64,000 bases of DNA, taken from assembly GCA_045660545.1 (NCBI GenBank), contig JAZREA010000025.1:1-64000 (forward strand), given 5' to 3'. Positions 36,853-45,682 of the stretch are shown here, one piece after another. Below the pieces are notes generated by a model. It was not told the origin of the DNA and did not search any database. It saw only the letters and a list, made by a program, of their open reading frames with translations. This stretch comes from JAZREA01 sp045660545. Its GTDB lineage: Bacteria > Bacillota > Clostridia > Monoglobales > Firm-18. The stretch's first letter is position 1. Each line of letters begins with the position of its first letter. Made by a program: the position numbers and the translations under genes.

Positions 36853-38103
36853 CTATTGTACCAACTTTAAATCAGCGTTCAGTCCGCACATACGCTGGGC
36901 AAAGTTGCTGTACCCGCGCTCTATGTGGTAGACGTCCTCTATAACCGTTTCTCCGTTGGCAAAAAGCCCCGCTATCACAAGCGCCGCCCCTGCACGAAGG
37001 TCTGTGGCACGCACCTTTGCTCCCGTCAGTCCTTCGCGCCCCTCGACTACCGCCGTCCTTCCGTCGACCTTTATACACGCTCCCATTCTCCCCAGCTCCG
37101 GCACGTGCATAAAGCGGTTTTCAAACACCGTCTCGACCACCATGCTGGTACCCTCTGCTCCGCTCATAAGAGCAACATACGGAGCCTGAAGGTCTGTGGG
37201 AAAGCCGGGGTAGGGCATAGTCTTTATGTCAGCCGCCTTTGCTCTCTTGCTTGCGTCTATCAAGAGGGTTTGGTCTTTGCACTCAGTTGCGATTCCGCAC
37301 TCTTCAAGCTTCGCAATCACCGGCTTTAAATGCTCGGTTATCACGTTTTTAACAACCACCTCGCCGTGTGTTGCCGCGGCCGCAAGGGCGAAGGTGCCCG
37401 CCTCTATTCTGTCGGGGATTACTGTATGCGAAGTCCCTTTTAAGCTCTTTTTTCCATAAATTTTAACCGTGTCGGTACCTGCGCCCTCAACTCTCCCTCC
37501 CATAGCATTGATAAAGTCCGCGAGGTTTATTATCTCCGGCTCTGCGGCTGCGTTGCCTATTACCGTTGTTCCCTCTGCCAAAGATGCCGCCATTATAATA
37601 TTTTCTGTCGCGCCGACGCTTGGGAAGTCAAGATAAATATCTGCGCCTACAAGCTTTTTACACTCCGCCTCTATATATCCGTGCCCCTGCTGTATCTTAG
37701 CGCCCATGGCGGTAAGGCCTTTTAAGTGCAAATCAACAGGCCTTGCCCCTATACGGCAGCCACCGGGCATAGAGATTTTTACCTTGCCCGTCTTTGCCAG
37801 AAGCGGCCCCGAAACCAAAAACGACGCGCGAAGCTTATTTACTGTTTCGTACGACATAACGTCGCTTTGCAGCTGATTGGAAGATATCACATATCCGCCG
37901 CCTGTGCGGTCCGAGGAGCAACCGAGACACCTTAGAAGCTCTAACATATTGTTGGTATCCGAAAGGTCAGGTATATTATATATCTCACAGGCGTCGTCCG
38001 CAAGCATTGATGCCGCAAGAACAGGCAAAGCCGCGTTTTTAGACCCGTTTACCTCCACGCAGCCGCGCAGCGGACGCCCTCCGTTAATAATGTAGCTTTT
38101 CAA
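36853..38103 (-). CDS. murA: UDP-N-acetylglucosamine 1-carboxyvinyltransferase
   Basis: Transfers enolpyruvate from PEP to UDP-GlcNAc, the first committed step of peptidoglycan synthesis; target of fosfomycin. 417 residues. Start of the fold GCVEVNGSKNAALPVLAA; the loop MPGGCRIGARPVDLHLKGL holds the active-site Cys (fosfomycin-sensitive form); RATDLRAGAALVIAGL near the end. TTG 38103 is used since GAAGGGAC lies upstream; an earlier in-frame TTG would give ten extra residues and bury that site. Confidence 0.95.
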   Translation of the reverse strand: MKSYIINGGRPLRGCVEVNGSKNAALPVLAASMLADDACEIYNIPDLSDTNNMLELLRCLGCSSDRTGGGYVISSNQLQSDVMSYETVNKLRASFLVSGPLLAKTGKVKISMPGGCRIGARPVDLHLKGLTAMGAKIQQGHGYIEAECKKLVGADIYLDFPSVGATENIIMAASLAEGTTVIGNAAAEPEIINLADFINAMGGRVEGAGTDTVKIYGKKSLKGTSHTVIPDRIEAGTFALAAAATHGEVVVKNVITEHLKPVIAKLEECGIATECKDQTLLIDASKRAKAADIKTMPYPGFPTDLQAPYVALMSGAEGTSMVVETVFENRFMHVPELGRMGACIKVDGRTAVVEGREGLTGAKVRATDLRAGAALVIAGLFANGETVIEDVYHIERGYSNFAQRMCGLNADLKLVQ

Positions 38104-38171
38104 AAAAATAACAGTCCCTTCAAGAGTATTCAATATTAATTATACCCTTGTAAGTAACTGCTATTCTAAAA

Positions 38172-38924
38172 TTAAACAAGTGTTGAAATATCTTCGCCCT
38201 GTGCTTCGAGATAGTCTAAAACGTCGCGTCTTGTGAACATCGACAAAAACGAGTAGCGGCTGTTAAGCGCCTTTTTAACAAGCTCTATTCCCTCTTCCCT
38301 TTCGCCTTTTGAGACAAGATACTTGCCGTATTCAAAGTACCCTTCGGGGAACTTCGGGTCGAGTGCGAAAAGCTCTTTGTAATACTTTTCGGCGTTTTCG
38401 TAATCTTTCAGGCACAAATATGTATAGGCAATGTTATCTACGATAATCGGGTCGGTGTTGTTGTATTCATACGCTTCCTTATTATATTCAAGCGCGCGAT
38501 GCAAATTACCGCTGTAAGCGTACATATAACCGAGGCTTCCGTAGCAGGTGGTGGACGGGAAATTTTCGCTCACGTACTCGAGCATCTCTATCGCGTCTGC
38601 GACGTTTCCTGTCTTCCACATAACAAGCGCATGGGACGACTTTAAGACAGCACGCTCCTCGGGCTTTAACTTTTCCATACCTATTAAATTAAAAAGCCTG
38701 TTCGCGCCCTCTGTGTCCCCTTCCTTTAACGTAAAATAGGCGTGGCGCACCTTGTGAGGAAACTTTAACTTGCCAAACTTGTTGGCAAACGCGTACATTT
38801 TAAGCGCAGACTCGGCGTTTCCCATTCCATAGCGGTATTCAGCTATTCTTGCTATTAAATTGCTCCTGTTTTTAATAAGAAAATAAAGAAGCACCATTAT
38901 CGTAAGAAGAGTTATTATATCCAT
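38172..38924 (-). CDS. TPR-repeat membrane protein
   Basis: 250 residues. An N-terminal membrane segment (2-17) is followed by helical TPR repeats: AESALKMYAFANKF, CYGSLGYMYAYSGNLHRALE, VDNIAYTYLCLKDYENAEKY and PEGYFEYGKYLVSKGEREEG. TPR proteins are protein-binding scaffolds; no partner can be named. It lies just upstream of murA in the same direction, so a link to envelope assembly is possible but is inference. Confidence 0.82.
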   Translation of the reverse strand: MDIITLLTIMVLLYFLIKNRSNLIARIAEYRYGMGNAESALKMYAFANKFGKLKFPHKVRHAYFTLKEGDTEGANRLFNLIGMEKLKPEERAVLKSSHALVMWKTGNVADAIEMLEYVSENFPSTTCYGSLGYMYAYSGNLHRALEYNKEAYEYNNTDPIIVDNIAYTYLCLKDYENAEKYYKELFALDPKFPEGYFEYGKYLVSKGEREEGIELVKKALNSRYSFLSMFTRRDVLDYLEAQGEDISTLV

Positions 38925-38994
38925 ACTTTTACCCCCAAAAACAACCTTTATGTTATTATTGTATCATTATTTTCAACAAATTTCAATTTATATA

Positions 38995-39023
38995 TTGACA
39001 AATTACGAAAATAAATATACTAT
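38995..39023 (+). promoter_or_regulatory. potABCD promoter
   Basis: TTGACA (38995-39000), 17 bases, TACTAT (39018-39023). Confidence 0.75.
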
Positions 39024-39080
39024 TAATTAGTACACTTATGTAATATAGGTACACTCTGAATCAAGAAAGGGGTTTGATAA

Positions 39081-40127
39081 ATGAAACAAGAAATTATACG
39101 TTTAGAAAACGTATCAAAGTCTTTTGATGGTGAAGAGGTATTAAAATCAATTAACCTATCAATTAAAAAGAATGAATTTTTTACGTTGCTGGGGCCAAGT
39201 GGTTGCGGTAAAACCACTATGCTCAGAATTATCGGCGGGTTTGAATCCCCTGACAATGGCAACGTTTTTTTTGATGGGAAAAATATAAATAATGTCCTGC
39301 CTAACAAAAGGAATATTAATACCGTTTTTCAAAGGTATGCGCTCTTCCCGCACATGAACGTTTACAACAACGTGGCGTTCGGCCTGAAAATTAAAAAGAC
39401 ACCCAAGCATATTATCGACCAAAAGGTTAAAGAGATGCTTGCGCTGGTTAATCTTCCGGGCTTTGAAAAGCGCTCTGTTACGTCCCTTAGCGGAGGACAA
39501 CAGCAAAGGGTGGCTATTGCGCGTGCGCTTGTTAACGAGCCTGATGTTTTGCTTTTGGACGAGCCTTTGGGCGCTTTGGACTTAAAGCTTAGAAAAAGCA
39601 TGCAGACCGAGCTTAAAAAGATTCAGCAGGCACTTGGTATTACGTTTATATACGTAACTCACGACCAGGAGGAAGCTCTTACCATGTCCGACACAATTGT
39701 TGTTTTAAAGGACGGCGTGATTCAGCAGATGGGCTCTCCGGTTGACATATACAACGAGCCTGAAAACGCCTTTGTTGCCGACTTTATCGGCGAGAGCAAC
39801 ATTATCGACGGCGTGATGAAGGCGGACTTTTTGGTTACGTTTTCCGACAAAGACTTTGTCTGTGTGGACAAGGGATTTGCAGAAAACGAAAAGGTGGACG
39901 TAGTTATTCGTCCCGAGGACATAAAGATTGTTGAAAACAACAGCGACGCTATGCTAAAAGGCGTTGTTAAGTCTGTTATATTCAAAGGGGTGCACTACGA
40001 GATGAAGATTCTCTCAGACGGCTACCTCTGGACCGTTCACTCTACCGCTATGGCTCCCGCAGGAAGCGAAGTGGGGATGAACATATTCCCTGACGAAATA
40101 CACATAATGAGAAAGGCGGAGGTATGA
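39081..40127 (+). CDS. potA: Spermidine/putrescine ABC transporter ATPase
   Basis: Cytosolic ATPase powering polyamine uptake. 348 residues. Walker A GPSGCGKTT near 38-46, Q-loop VFQRYALFPHM, signature LSGGQQQR near 137, Walker B LLLDEPLGALD, H-loop THDQEEAL; then a C-terminal TOBE regulatory domain (FVADFIGESNII; VVIRPEDIK) typical of PotA. AAAGGGG before ATG. First of four overlapping genes. Confidence 0.95.
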   Translation: MKQEIIRLENVSKSFDGEEVLKSINLSIKKNEFFTLLGPSGCGKTTMLRIIGGFESPDNGNVFFDGKNINNVLPNKRNINTVFQRYALFPHMNVYNNVAFGLKIKKTPKHIIDQKVKEMLALVNLPGFEKRSVTSLSGGQQQRVAIARALVNEPDVLLLDEPLGALDLKLRKSMQTELKKIQQALGITFIYVTHDQEEALTMSDTIVVLKDGVIQQMGSPVDIYNEPENAFVADFIGESNIIDGVMKADFLVTFSDKDFVCVDKGFAENEKVDVVIRPEDIKIVENNSDAMLKGVVKSVIFKGVHYEMKILSDGYLWTVHSTAMAPAGSEVGMNIFPDEIHIMRKAEV

Positions 40128-40945
40128 TGAAAAAGTCAGTTGCCGCTTATCCTTATGCCTTGTGGTCAGTGATTTTTACTGTGCTTCCTCTTGTTATGGT
40201 GTTTATTTACAGCATCTACGACCAAAGCACAGGGACGTTTACGCTTGAGTTTATAAAAAGGTGTTTTGAACCGATTTATCTTAACGTAATTATCCGTTCC
40301 TTTAAGGTGGCTTTTTACTGCACGGCTATATGCCTTGTTATAAGTTATCCTGTGGCTATGATTTTAGCAAGAACTTCCTTTAAAAGAAAGGATACCCTTT
40401 TGTTTTTGATCATAGCTCCGATGTGGATGAACTTTTTACTTAGAACTTACGCTTGGCTTACAATACTCGAAACCAACGGTATTTTAAACAAGTTTTTTGG
40501 CCTTTTCGGGATGGGCCCTTACCAGCTTTTGTACAACGAGGGCGCGGTTATGCTCGGCATGGTTTACAACTACCTGCCGTTTATGATTCTTCCGATTTAC
40601 ACCGCACTTTCAAAGCTTGACAACAGTCTTTTGCAGGCTTCTGCGGACCTTGGCGCAGACAAGTTCCAGACTTTTCGACGCGTGGTGTTTCCGCTTAGTA
40701 TCCCCGGTGTATATTCAGGAATAGCTATGGTATTTATGCCTGCCGTTACCACCTTTGTTATTACAAAGCTTTTGGGCGGCGGACACCAGAATATGATTGG
40801 TAACATAATAGAAGACCAGTTTGTCGTTGCGGGCAACTGGAACTTTGGCTCGGCTATTTCGTTGGTTCTGATGATAGTTATTCTTATATTTATGGCTGTC
40901 TCCAACAGAATTAACCCCGACGACAAAGGGGGCGGTATAATATGA
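40124..40945 (+). CDS. potB: Spermidine/putrescine ABC transporter permease PotB
   Basis: 273 residues, six membrane segments. N-terminus AYPYALWSVIFTVLPLVMVF; EAA-type loop ASADLGADKFQTFRRVVFP near 175-193 contacts PotA. ATGATG start overlaps the potA stop; GGAGG favours either Met. Ends overlapping potC by four bases, indicating coupled translation. Confidence 0.95.
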   Translation: MMKKSVAAYPYALWSVIFTVLPLVMVFIYSIYDQSTGTFTLEFIKRCFEPIYLNVIIRSFKVAFYCTAICLVISYPVAMILARTSFKRKDTLLFLIIAPMWMNFLLRTYAWLTILETNGILNKFFGLFGMGPYQLLYNEGAVMLGMVYNYLPFMILPIYTALSKLDNSLLQASADLGADKFQTFRRVVFPLSIPGVYSGIAMVFMPAVTTFVITKLLGGGHQNMIGNIIEDQFVVAGNWNFGSAISLVLMIVILIFMAVSNRINPDDKGGGII

Positions 40946-41724
40946 GGTTTATTAAAAAGGCCTACGTTGGACTTGTGTTCCTGTTTTTATACGCGCCGAT
41001 TATACTTTTGATGCTTTTTTCGTTCAACAACTCCCGTTCGAGGGGTAACTGGGGCGGCTTTACGCTTAAATGGTATGTGGAGCTTTTCCATGACAGCACG
41101 ATTATGAACGCGCTTTTAAACACCGTTTTAATCGCCATTATTTCCGCTGTTGTTGCAACGTTGGTGGGTACCGTCAGCGCCTTTGGTATGCATTATATGA
41201 AGAAAACGCCAAGGGCTGTTTTGGAAAACATTTCGTACCTGCCTGTTATGAACCCTGATATTGTTACGGGTATATCGCTTATGCTTTTGTTTTTGACCTG
41301 CAACGTTCAAAGAGGGTTTGTTACGCTTTTGATTGCGCACATAACATTTAACATTCCGTACGTTGTGCTTTCTGTTATGCCTAAGCTAAAACAGATGAAC
41401 GAGCATCTTTTCGAGGCGGCAGAAGACCTGGGCGCAGGCGGGGTTTATACATTCTTCCACGTTATTTTGCCGGAAATTATGCCCGGCGTTATTTCGGGAT
41501 TTTTGCTTTCCATTACACTTTCGATAGACGACTTTGTAATCAGTTTCTTCACAAGAGGCGCAGGAGTAAACACCTTGTCCGTTCATATATATAATATGGC
41601 GAAAAAAGGTATTGCCCCCAGCATAAACGCTCTGTCTACAATTATGTTTATCGCTGTAATGGCACTTTTGCTCATCATTAACAGACGTGGCGAAAAGGAG
41701 GAAATTAAAAATGAAAAAATTTAG
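40942..41724 (+). CDS. potC: Spermidine/putrescine ABC transporter permease PotC
   Basis: 260 residues, six membrane segments. Starts with YVGLVFLFLYAPIILLMLFS, typical of PotC; EAAEDLGAGGVYTFFHVILP around 150-169 is the ATPase-contact loop; SIDDFVISFFTRG follows. The last 14 bases overlap the potD start region, whose ribosome site lies within potC. Confidence 0.95.
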   Translation: MRFIKKAYVGLVFLFLYAPIILLMLFSFNNSRSRGNWGGFTLKWYVELFHDSTIMNALLNTVLIAIISAVVATLVGTVSAFGMHYMKKTPRAVLENISYLPVMNPDIVTGISLMLLFLTCNVQRGFVTLLIAHITFNIPYVVLSVMPKLKQMNEHLFEAAEDLGAGGVYTFFHVILPEIMPGVISGFLLSITLSIDDFVISFFTRGAGVNTLSVHIYNMAKKGIAPSINALSTIMFIAVMALLLIINRRGEKEEIKNEKI

Positions 41725-42742
41725 CTTATTTTTGGCTGTTTGCATACTTTTACTCTCTCTTGTGGGATGTACGGGCGAATCCAAGCCTGTCCTTAAAGTG
41801 TACAGCGCGGGCAGATATATTGATATGTCTGTTTTAGAAGACTTTGAAAGAGAATATAACTGCAAGGTTATATACGACGAGTTTGACAGCAACGAAAGTA
41901 TGTACATCCAGGTTGCCAACGACTCTTACACCTACGACGTGGTCGTTCCTTCGGACTACTACATCGACAGACTGATTAAAGAAGACCGTGTTGAAAAGCT
42001 CGACAAGTCCCTAGTTCCCAACATCGCAAACATCCAGGAAGATTACCTAAACCCTGTGTACGACGAAAACAACGATTATTCAGTGCCGTATATGGTAGGT
42101 ACTCTTGGAATTTTGTACAACAAGGCAAAGCTCGGCATAGAAGAAGAGGACATTTCATACAGTATGCTCTTTGACGAAAAATACAGCGGCCAGATTTTTA
42201 TGTTAGACAGTGTGCGCGACGCACTTGCTGCCGCGTTGATTCACCTTGGGTACGACATAAACACTTCAAGCGACAAAGAGCTTGAAGAGGCGAAAAACCT
42301 GCTTATAAACCAAAAGTCTATAATCCAGGCGTACATCACCGACGAAATGGCTGACAAGATGATTGCAGGAGAAGGGCTTATGACTCTTGCGTATTCGGGC
42401 GAGGCTGCGTACGCTATGTCCGAAAACCCCGACCTTTCGTACGCTATCCCGAAAGAGGGCAGCAACAGGTGGTCGGACTCCTTCGTCGTTTTAAAAACAG
42501 GTAAGCAAAAAGAGCTTGCTATGAAATACATCGACTTTATGTCGCGCGTTGATATTTCGCAAAGGAACATGGACGAAACGGGCTATGCTTCGCCCGTAAA
42601 AGGAACAGACTCCGGCGACACTACCGGCACCGAAGTCTACTACGCAAAGCCTGAAACATTGAAAAGATGCAGCGTCTTTGAGTATTCAAAAGAAGCTACA
42701 ATTAAATACGACAAAATCTGGACAGAAATTAAGATTGGTTAA
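41711..42742 (+). CDS. potD: Spermidine/putrescine-binding lipoprotein
   Basis: Extracellular binding protein of the polyamine importer, 343 residues. Lipoprotein signal with lipobox SLVGC (Cys about 20). Family blocks: LKVYSAGRYIDMSVLEDFER, DVVVPSDYYIDRLIKED, VPYMVGTLGILYNK. ATG 41711 chosen because AAGGAGG precedes it; upstream in-frame starts lie in potC and lack a site. Its stop overlaps the convergent gene by four bases, and no clear terminator follows. Confidence 0.94.
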   Translation: MKKFSLFLAVCILLLSLVGCTGESKPVLKVYSAGRYIDMSVLEDFEREYNCKVIYDEFDSNESMYIQVANDSYTYDVVVPSDYYIDRLIKEDRVEKLDKSLVPNIANIQEDYLNPVYDENNDYSVPYMVGTLGILYNKAKLGIEEEDISYSMLFDEKYSGQIFMLDSVRDALAAALIHLGYDINTSSDKELEEAKNLLINQKSIIQAYITDEMADKMIAGEGLMTLAYSGEAAYAMSENPDLSYAIPKEGSNRWSDSFVVLKTGKQKELAMKYIDFMSRVDISQRNMDETGYASPVKGTDSGDTTGTEVYYAKPETLKRCSVFEYSKEATIKYDKIWTEIKIG

Positions 42743-43905
42743 AACAGGCTGTTTAGTATTTTATTTCTAAGCTTTTTATCGACCGTCTCCTCAAGCTCAT
42801 TGAGGCGATGGTCGATTTTTTGTGCATTTAGGGTTTCTATTTCGGTCTGGAGTTTTTCTATGATACTTTGGAGTCTCCCGATTTGGATTTTAAGCTTTTG
42901 AAGCTCTATGTACGAGGCGTCGGGCTCGCAGCGAGGTGGCTCTGCTCCGGGCGGATTAATCGCGGAAACAACAGGAGGAGACGAAGATACGACAAAGAAG
43001 TTTTTAACCCCGTATGTCTTGACGCTTCCGTCGACTATATTGCCGAGGCACATTTCGGCCTTTATATCCGGCTCGTAGGAAGTGTAGCGGAGCTTAAAGC
43101 GAAGCGGCTTTGAAAACCCGCCCGGCATAAAAACGGTCGGGGCCAGGTCGTCGCAGCGCCTTATATACACCTTGTTGTCGTGCTCTCCCGCCCACATTAC
43201 AAGCTCGCCGTTTTGGTCAATCATAATCGGAGCTGTGCCCGTGCCGAGCACCTTTACCTCGCCTTCGAAATAGCTTTTTACGCAACCTTCAAGCTCAAAA
43301 AGAATGTGAACTTTGTCTCCCTTATCTATGTACAAATAAAAATTCTTTGCGTCCAAAAGCTCATCTATCTGTAAAAAGTCGTCCCACCGCTTTTGCGACC
43401 AGATATACTTTCGTATCCCCATCTTTTGATGCGTCTCGCTGAAAAACAGGGCATATATGTTACCGAGAGAATCCTGCGCTATTGAAAACTCTCCCCCTAT
43501 ACAGTCGACCACGGTAGGTGTCTCGTCCTGACGCTCGAACATATGGTGGGTAAGCATCCTGTTACCGTTATAGTTTATACAATAAAACAGATTGAGCCAG
43601 TTGCCCACCCTTTTTATTACAAAATCCTTTTTGTAACTGGTGGGGTTTTTGCTTTTTAAAAGAGTGGCCTTTCCCCACTTTGAGTCGTGATGATTAAAGT
43701 ATAAAATATCGCCCTCTTTATTTTGGCACACAAGATGAAGCGAGTCGGTGTCGTCGATTATTACGTCAAAGTCCTCCTCTCCGTCAGGAATCAGCACCTG
43801 ATACTTTGATATTTTATCATCCTTCATCTTGCAAAAGCATATACCGTGTCTGTTATGATAGAAATGCCAGATTACTCCATAGCTTTCCTTAACAAAGACG
43901 TCCAT
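42739..43905 (-). CDS. Hypothetical protein, beta-rich with C-terminal coiled coil
   Basis: 388 residues; family not recognised. The first 240 residues are repeating beta-strand units with Trp/Tyr-rich turns (GVIWHFYHNRHGI; DSLHLVCQNKEGD; LGNIYALFFSET; DKVHILFELEG), resembling a beta-propeller. A Pro-rich spacer (SSSPPVVSAINPPGAEPPR) leads to a heptad coiled coil at about 328-378 (LQKLKIQIGRLQSIIEKLQ). No signal peptide or membrane segment. GGAGGT precedes ATG. Its 3' end overlaps potD by four bases, tail to tail. It may be a surface or assembly protein exported by other means. Confidence 0.65.
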   Translation of the reverse strand: MDVFVKESYGVIWHFYHNRHGICFCKMKDDKISKYQVLIPDGEEDFDVIIDDTDSLHLVCQNKEGDILYFNHHDSKWGKATLLKSKNPTSYKKDFVIKRVGNWLNLFYCINYNGNRMLTHHMFERQDETPTVVDCIGGEFSIAQDSLGNIYALFFSETHQKMGIRKYIWSQKRWDDFLQIDELLDAKNFYLYIDKGDKVHILFELEGCVKSYFEGEVKVLGTGTAPIMIDQNGELVMWAGEHDNKVYIRRCDDLAPTVFMPGGFSKPLRFKLRYTSYEPDIKAEMCLGNIVDGSVKTYGVKNFFVVSSSPPVVSAINPPGAEPPRCEPDASYIELQKLKIQIGRLQSIIEKLQTEIETLNAQKIDHRLNELEETVDKKLRNKILNSLF

Positions 43906-44015
43906 TTTTTAAGACCTCCATACTAAAAATTTTCAATTTTTGTAAGAAATTAGCGGAATAACTATTACGTTTGTGCTAAAAATACTAAAACAAACAAAAA
44001 AAGGTGTGATAGGTT

Positions 44016-44714
44016 TTGAAATCCAAGCTGATTATATCTGTTGTTATCCTTTCTTTATTCAATACAAATATATATGCTTCTAACTTCCGTTTTATTTTAA
44101 GTGACAAAATTAAGCCCGCCTTTTCGTCGTCCGACGAGATGAACGAGGCAAAGACATACTGTGATACAGACGGGCTATGGTGTGAAAGTTCTGCAAAGCG
44201 GCTTTTTGACGAAGGGCTTTTTGAGGGAATTAAAATCGGAAAATACCGATACTTTCAGCCCGACGAGGAAATTACGAGAGGGGACTTTTTGCTATACTTA
44301 GAAACTGTGTCCCCCGCCCCAAAAACAGAGGATGTGTCGGCTCCGTTTGAAGACTTTGCACTTGTTCCGTACTGGCAAAGGCGTGTTCTTATAGACATGT
44401 ACAACGCCAAAGTTATCCGCGGAGCTATGGAGGGCGGAAAGCTTTACTCAAACTTTGACGAGAACATTTCCAGGCTGGAAGCGGCGCTGGTTATAAGCAA
44501 CGCGCTCGGTCTTGAAAAAGGCGCAAACACCGCCTACACCGACAGCTATCTTATTCCAAAATACGCCTTGGACGCCATATCCTCCGTAACAAAAAGCGAA
44601 ATTATGAAGGGCTTTTCGGACGGAAGCTTCCGTCCTTATATAAAGGTTACGCGCGCTATGCTGGCCGACATTATATGCAACATCGAGGACTACAAAAACA
44701 GGACAAAAAAATAG
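44016..44714 (+). CDS. SLH-domain exported protein
   Basis: 232 residues with TTG start and AAAGGTG upstream. Signal peptide (KSKLIISVVILSLFNTNIYA), then three S-layer homology repeats filling the rest: about 55-95 (FQPDEEITRGDFLLYLE), 112-165 (ENISRLEAALVISNALGL) and 170-225 (FSDGSFRPYIKVTRAMLADI). The conserved TR(G/A)xx(A/L) motifs are visible. SLH triplets bind pyruvylated secondary wall polymer, so the protein likely sits on the wall; there is no added catalytic domain. Confidence 0.87.
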   Translation: MKSKLIISVVILSLFNTNIYASNFRFILSDKIKPAFSSSDEMNEAKTYCDTDGLWCESSAKRLFDEGLFEGIKIGKYRYFQPDEEITRGDFLLYLETVSPAPKTEDVSAPFEDFALVPYWQRRVLIDMYNAKVIRGAMEGGKLYSNFDENISRLEAALVISNALGLEKGANTAYTDSYLIPKYALDAISSVTKSEIMKGFSDGSFRPYIKVTRAMLADIICNIEDYKNRTKK

Positions 44715-44722
44715 CGCCTCCC

Positions 44723-44751
44723 TTGACAAAGCCTTTGAAAGAATATATAAT
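44723..44751 (+). promoter_or_regulatory. Promoter of the 44775 gene
   Basis: TTGACA (44723-44728), 17 bases, TATAAT (44746-44751), then GGAGG before the ATG. Consensus promoter. Confidence 0.9.
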
Positions 44752-44774
44752 TCTTAAAAGACGGAGGTGCAAAA

Positions 44775-45392
44775 ATGAGTAAAAAAATTATTAGAATTAC
44801 TGTTGCTGTTGTTTTAGTCTTAGCGGCGGTGGCGGCTCTTGTTATAAAGTTCCACCCGGCTTCTGTGGCAGGCGTTTACTACTCGCAAAAGGACAGCGGC
44901 TCTTATATACAGATTAAGGCGGACGGCTCTTTTATGCTCGCCTACAACCCAAAAAAAGATGAAACCTCAACATCTAAAAATGACGAAAACGTACAGGCGT
45001 ATATTGACGGAACAGGCACGTGGAGCAAGGACAAAGACACAATTACACTAACATACACCGACGGCAGCACAACAGAGCTTGTTATCTTAAAAGACTGCCT
45101 TTATAACAAAAACTATATCTACAAAGGTGTGGTTACTGACGCACTTGCTTTCTCGCAGATTTTCACATACCGCTACGAAAACAAGGAAAACAGATACGAC
45201 TCTCTTATGTTCTTTGAGGACCACACAGTATATCTTAACAAATACAGAGGTGGCAGGCCCTCCTCCCGAGCAGGAACTTACACAAGACTTGACGACATAA
45301 TTACCGTGCGCTACAACGACGAAGACAACCGTGCACACGAGTTCTTAATGGTAGAGGGCGGTATTACAGACGACATTTACACAAAGAATTAA
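44775..45392 (+). CDS. Membrane-anchored protein of unknown function
   Basis: 205 residues. N-terminal membrane segment (8-24, IRITVAVVLVLAAVAALVI) without lipobox, so probably an anchored extracytoplasmic protein. The rest is beta-rich in two similar halves, each with a G-x-Y/W ... D-x-I-T-(L/V)-x-Y pattern: GTGTWSKDKDTITLTYTDG and AGTYTRLDDIITVRYNDED, resembling lipocalin-like META or DUF-type small beta barrels. Strong promoter and terminator make it a single-gene transcript. Confidence 0.7.
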   Translation: MSKKIIRITVAVVLVLAAVAALVIKFHPASVAGVYYSQKDSGSYIQIKADGSFMLAYNPKKDETSTSKNDENVQAYIDGTGTWSKDKDTITLTYTDGSTTELVILKDCLYNKNYIYKGVVTDALAFSQIFTYRYENKENRYDSLMFFEDHTVYLNKYRGGRPSSRAGTYTRLDDIITVRYNDEDNRAHEFLMVEGGITDDIYTKN

Positions 45393-45400
45393 AACAAAAT

Positions 45401-45440
45401 AAAAAACGCGTTCCCTTTTTAAAAGGTGAACGCGTTTTTA
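45401..45440 (+). terminator. Bidirectional terminator
   Basis: AAAAACGCGTTC/GAACGCGTTTTT with inner CCTTTT/AAAAGG. Serves both the 44775 gene and the convergent ferredoxin gene. Confidence 0.9.
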
Positions 45441-45449
45441 TATTCCCTA

Positions 45450-45620
45450 TTATTCAGCTGCAGGAGCTCCAACAGGACATACACCTGCACAAGCACCACA
45501 TTCGATACATTCGTCAGCGTTGATAACGAACTTGTCATCAGCCTCTGAAATGCAGCTTACAGGACATTCTGCAGCACAAGCGCCGCATGAAATACATTCA
45601 TCTGAAATCTTAAAAGCCAT
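45450..45620 (-). CDS. 2[4Fe-4S] ferredoxin
   Basis: A 56-residue clostridial-type electron carrier. Starts MAFKISDECISCGAC. Cys 9, 12, 15 and 48 should hold one cluster and Cys 38, 41, 44 and 19 the other, in two CxxCxxCxxxCP motifs that mirror each other. GGGAGG lies before the ATG. Low-potential electrons for fermentation, nitrogen or isoprenoid enzymes (IspG) are likely clients. It is a separate gene upstream of which ricT ends 63 bases away. Confidence 0.95.
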   Translation of the reverse strand: MAFKISDECISCGACAAECPVSCISEADDKFVINADECIECGACAGVCPVGAPAAE

Positions 45621-45682
45621 TTCTTGCACCTCCCATATAAAATTTATATACTATTTTTCGTTAAACAACGAAAATTAATAGT

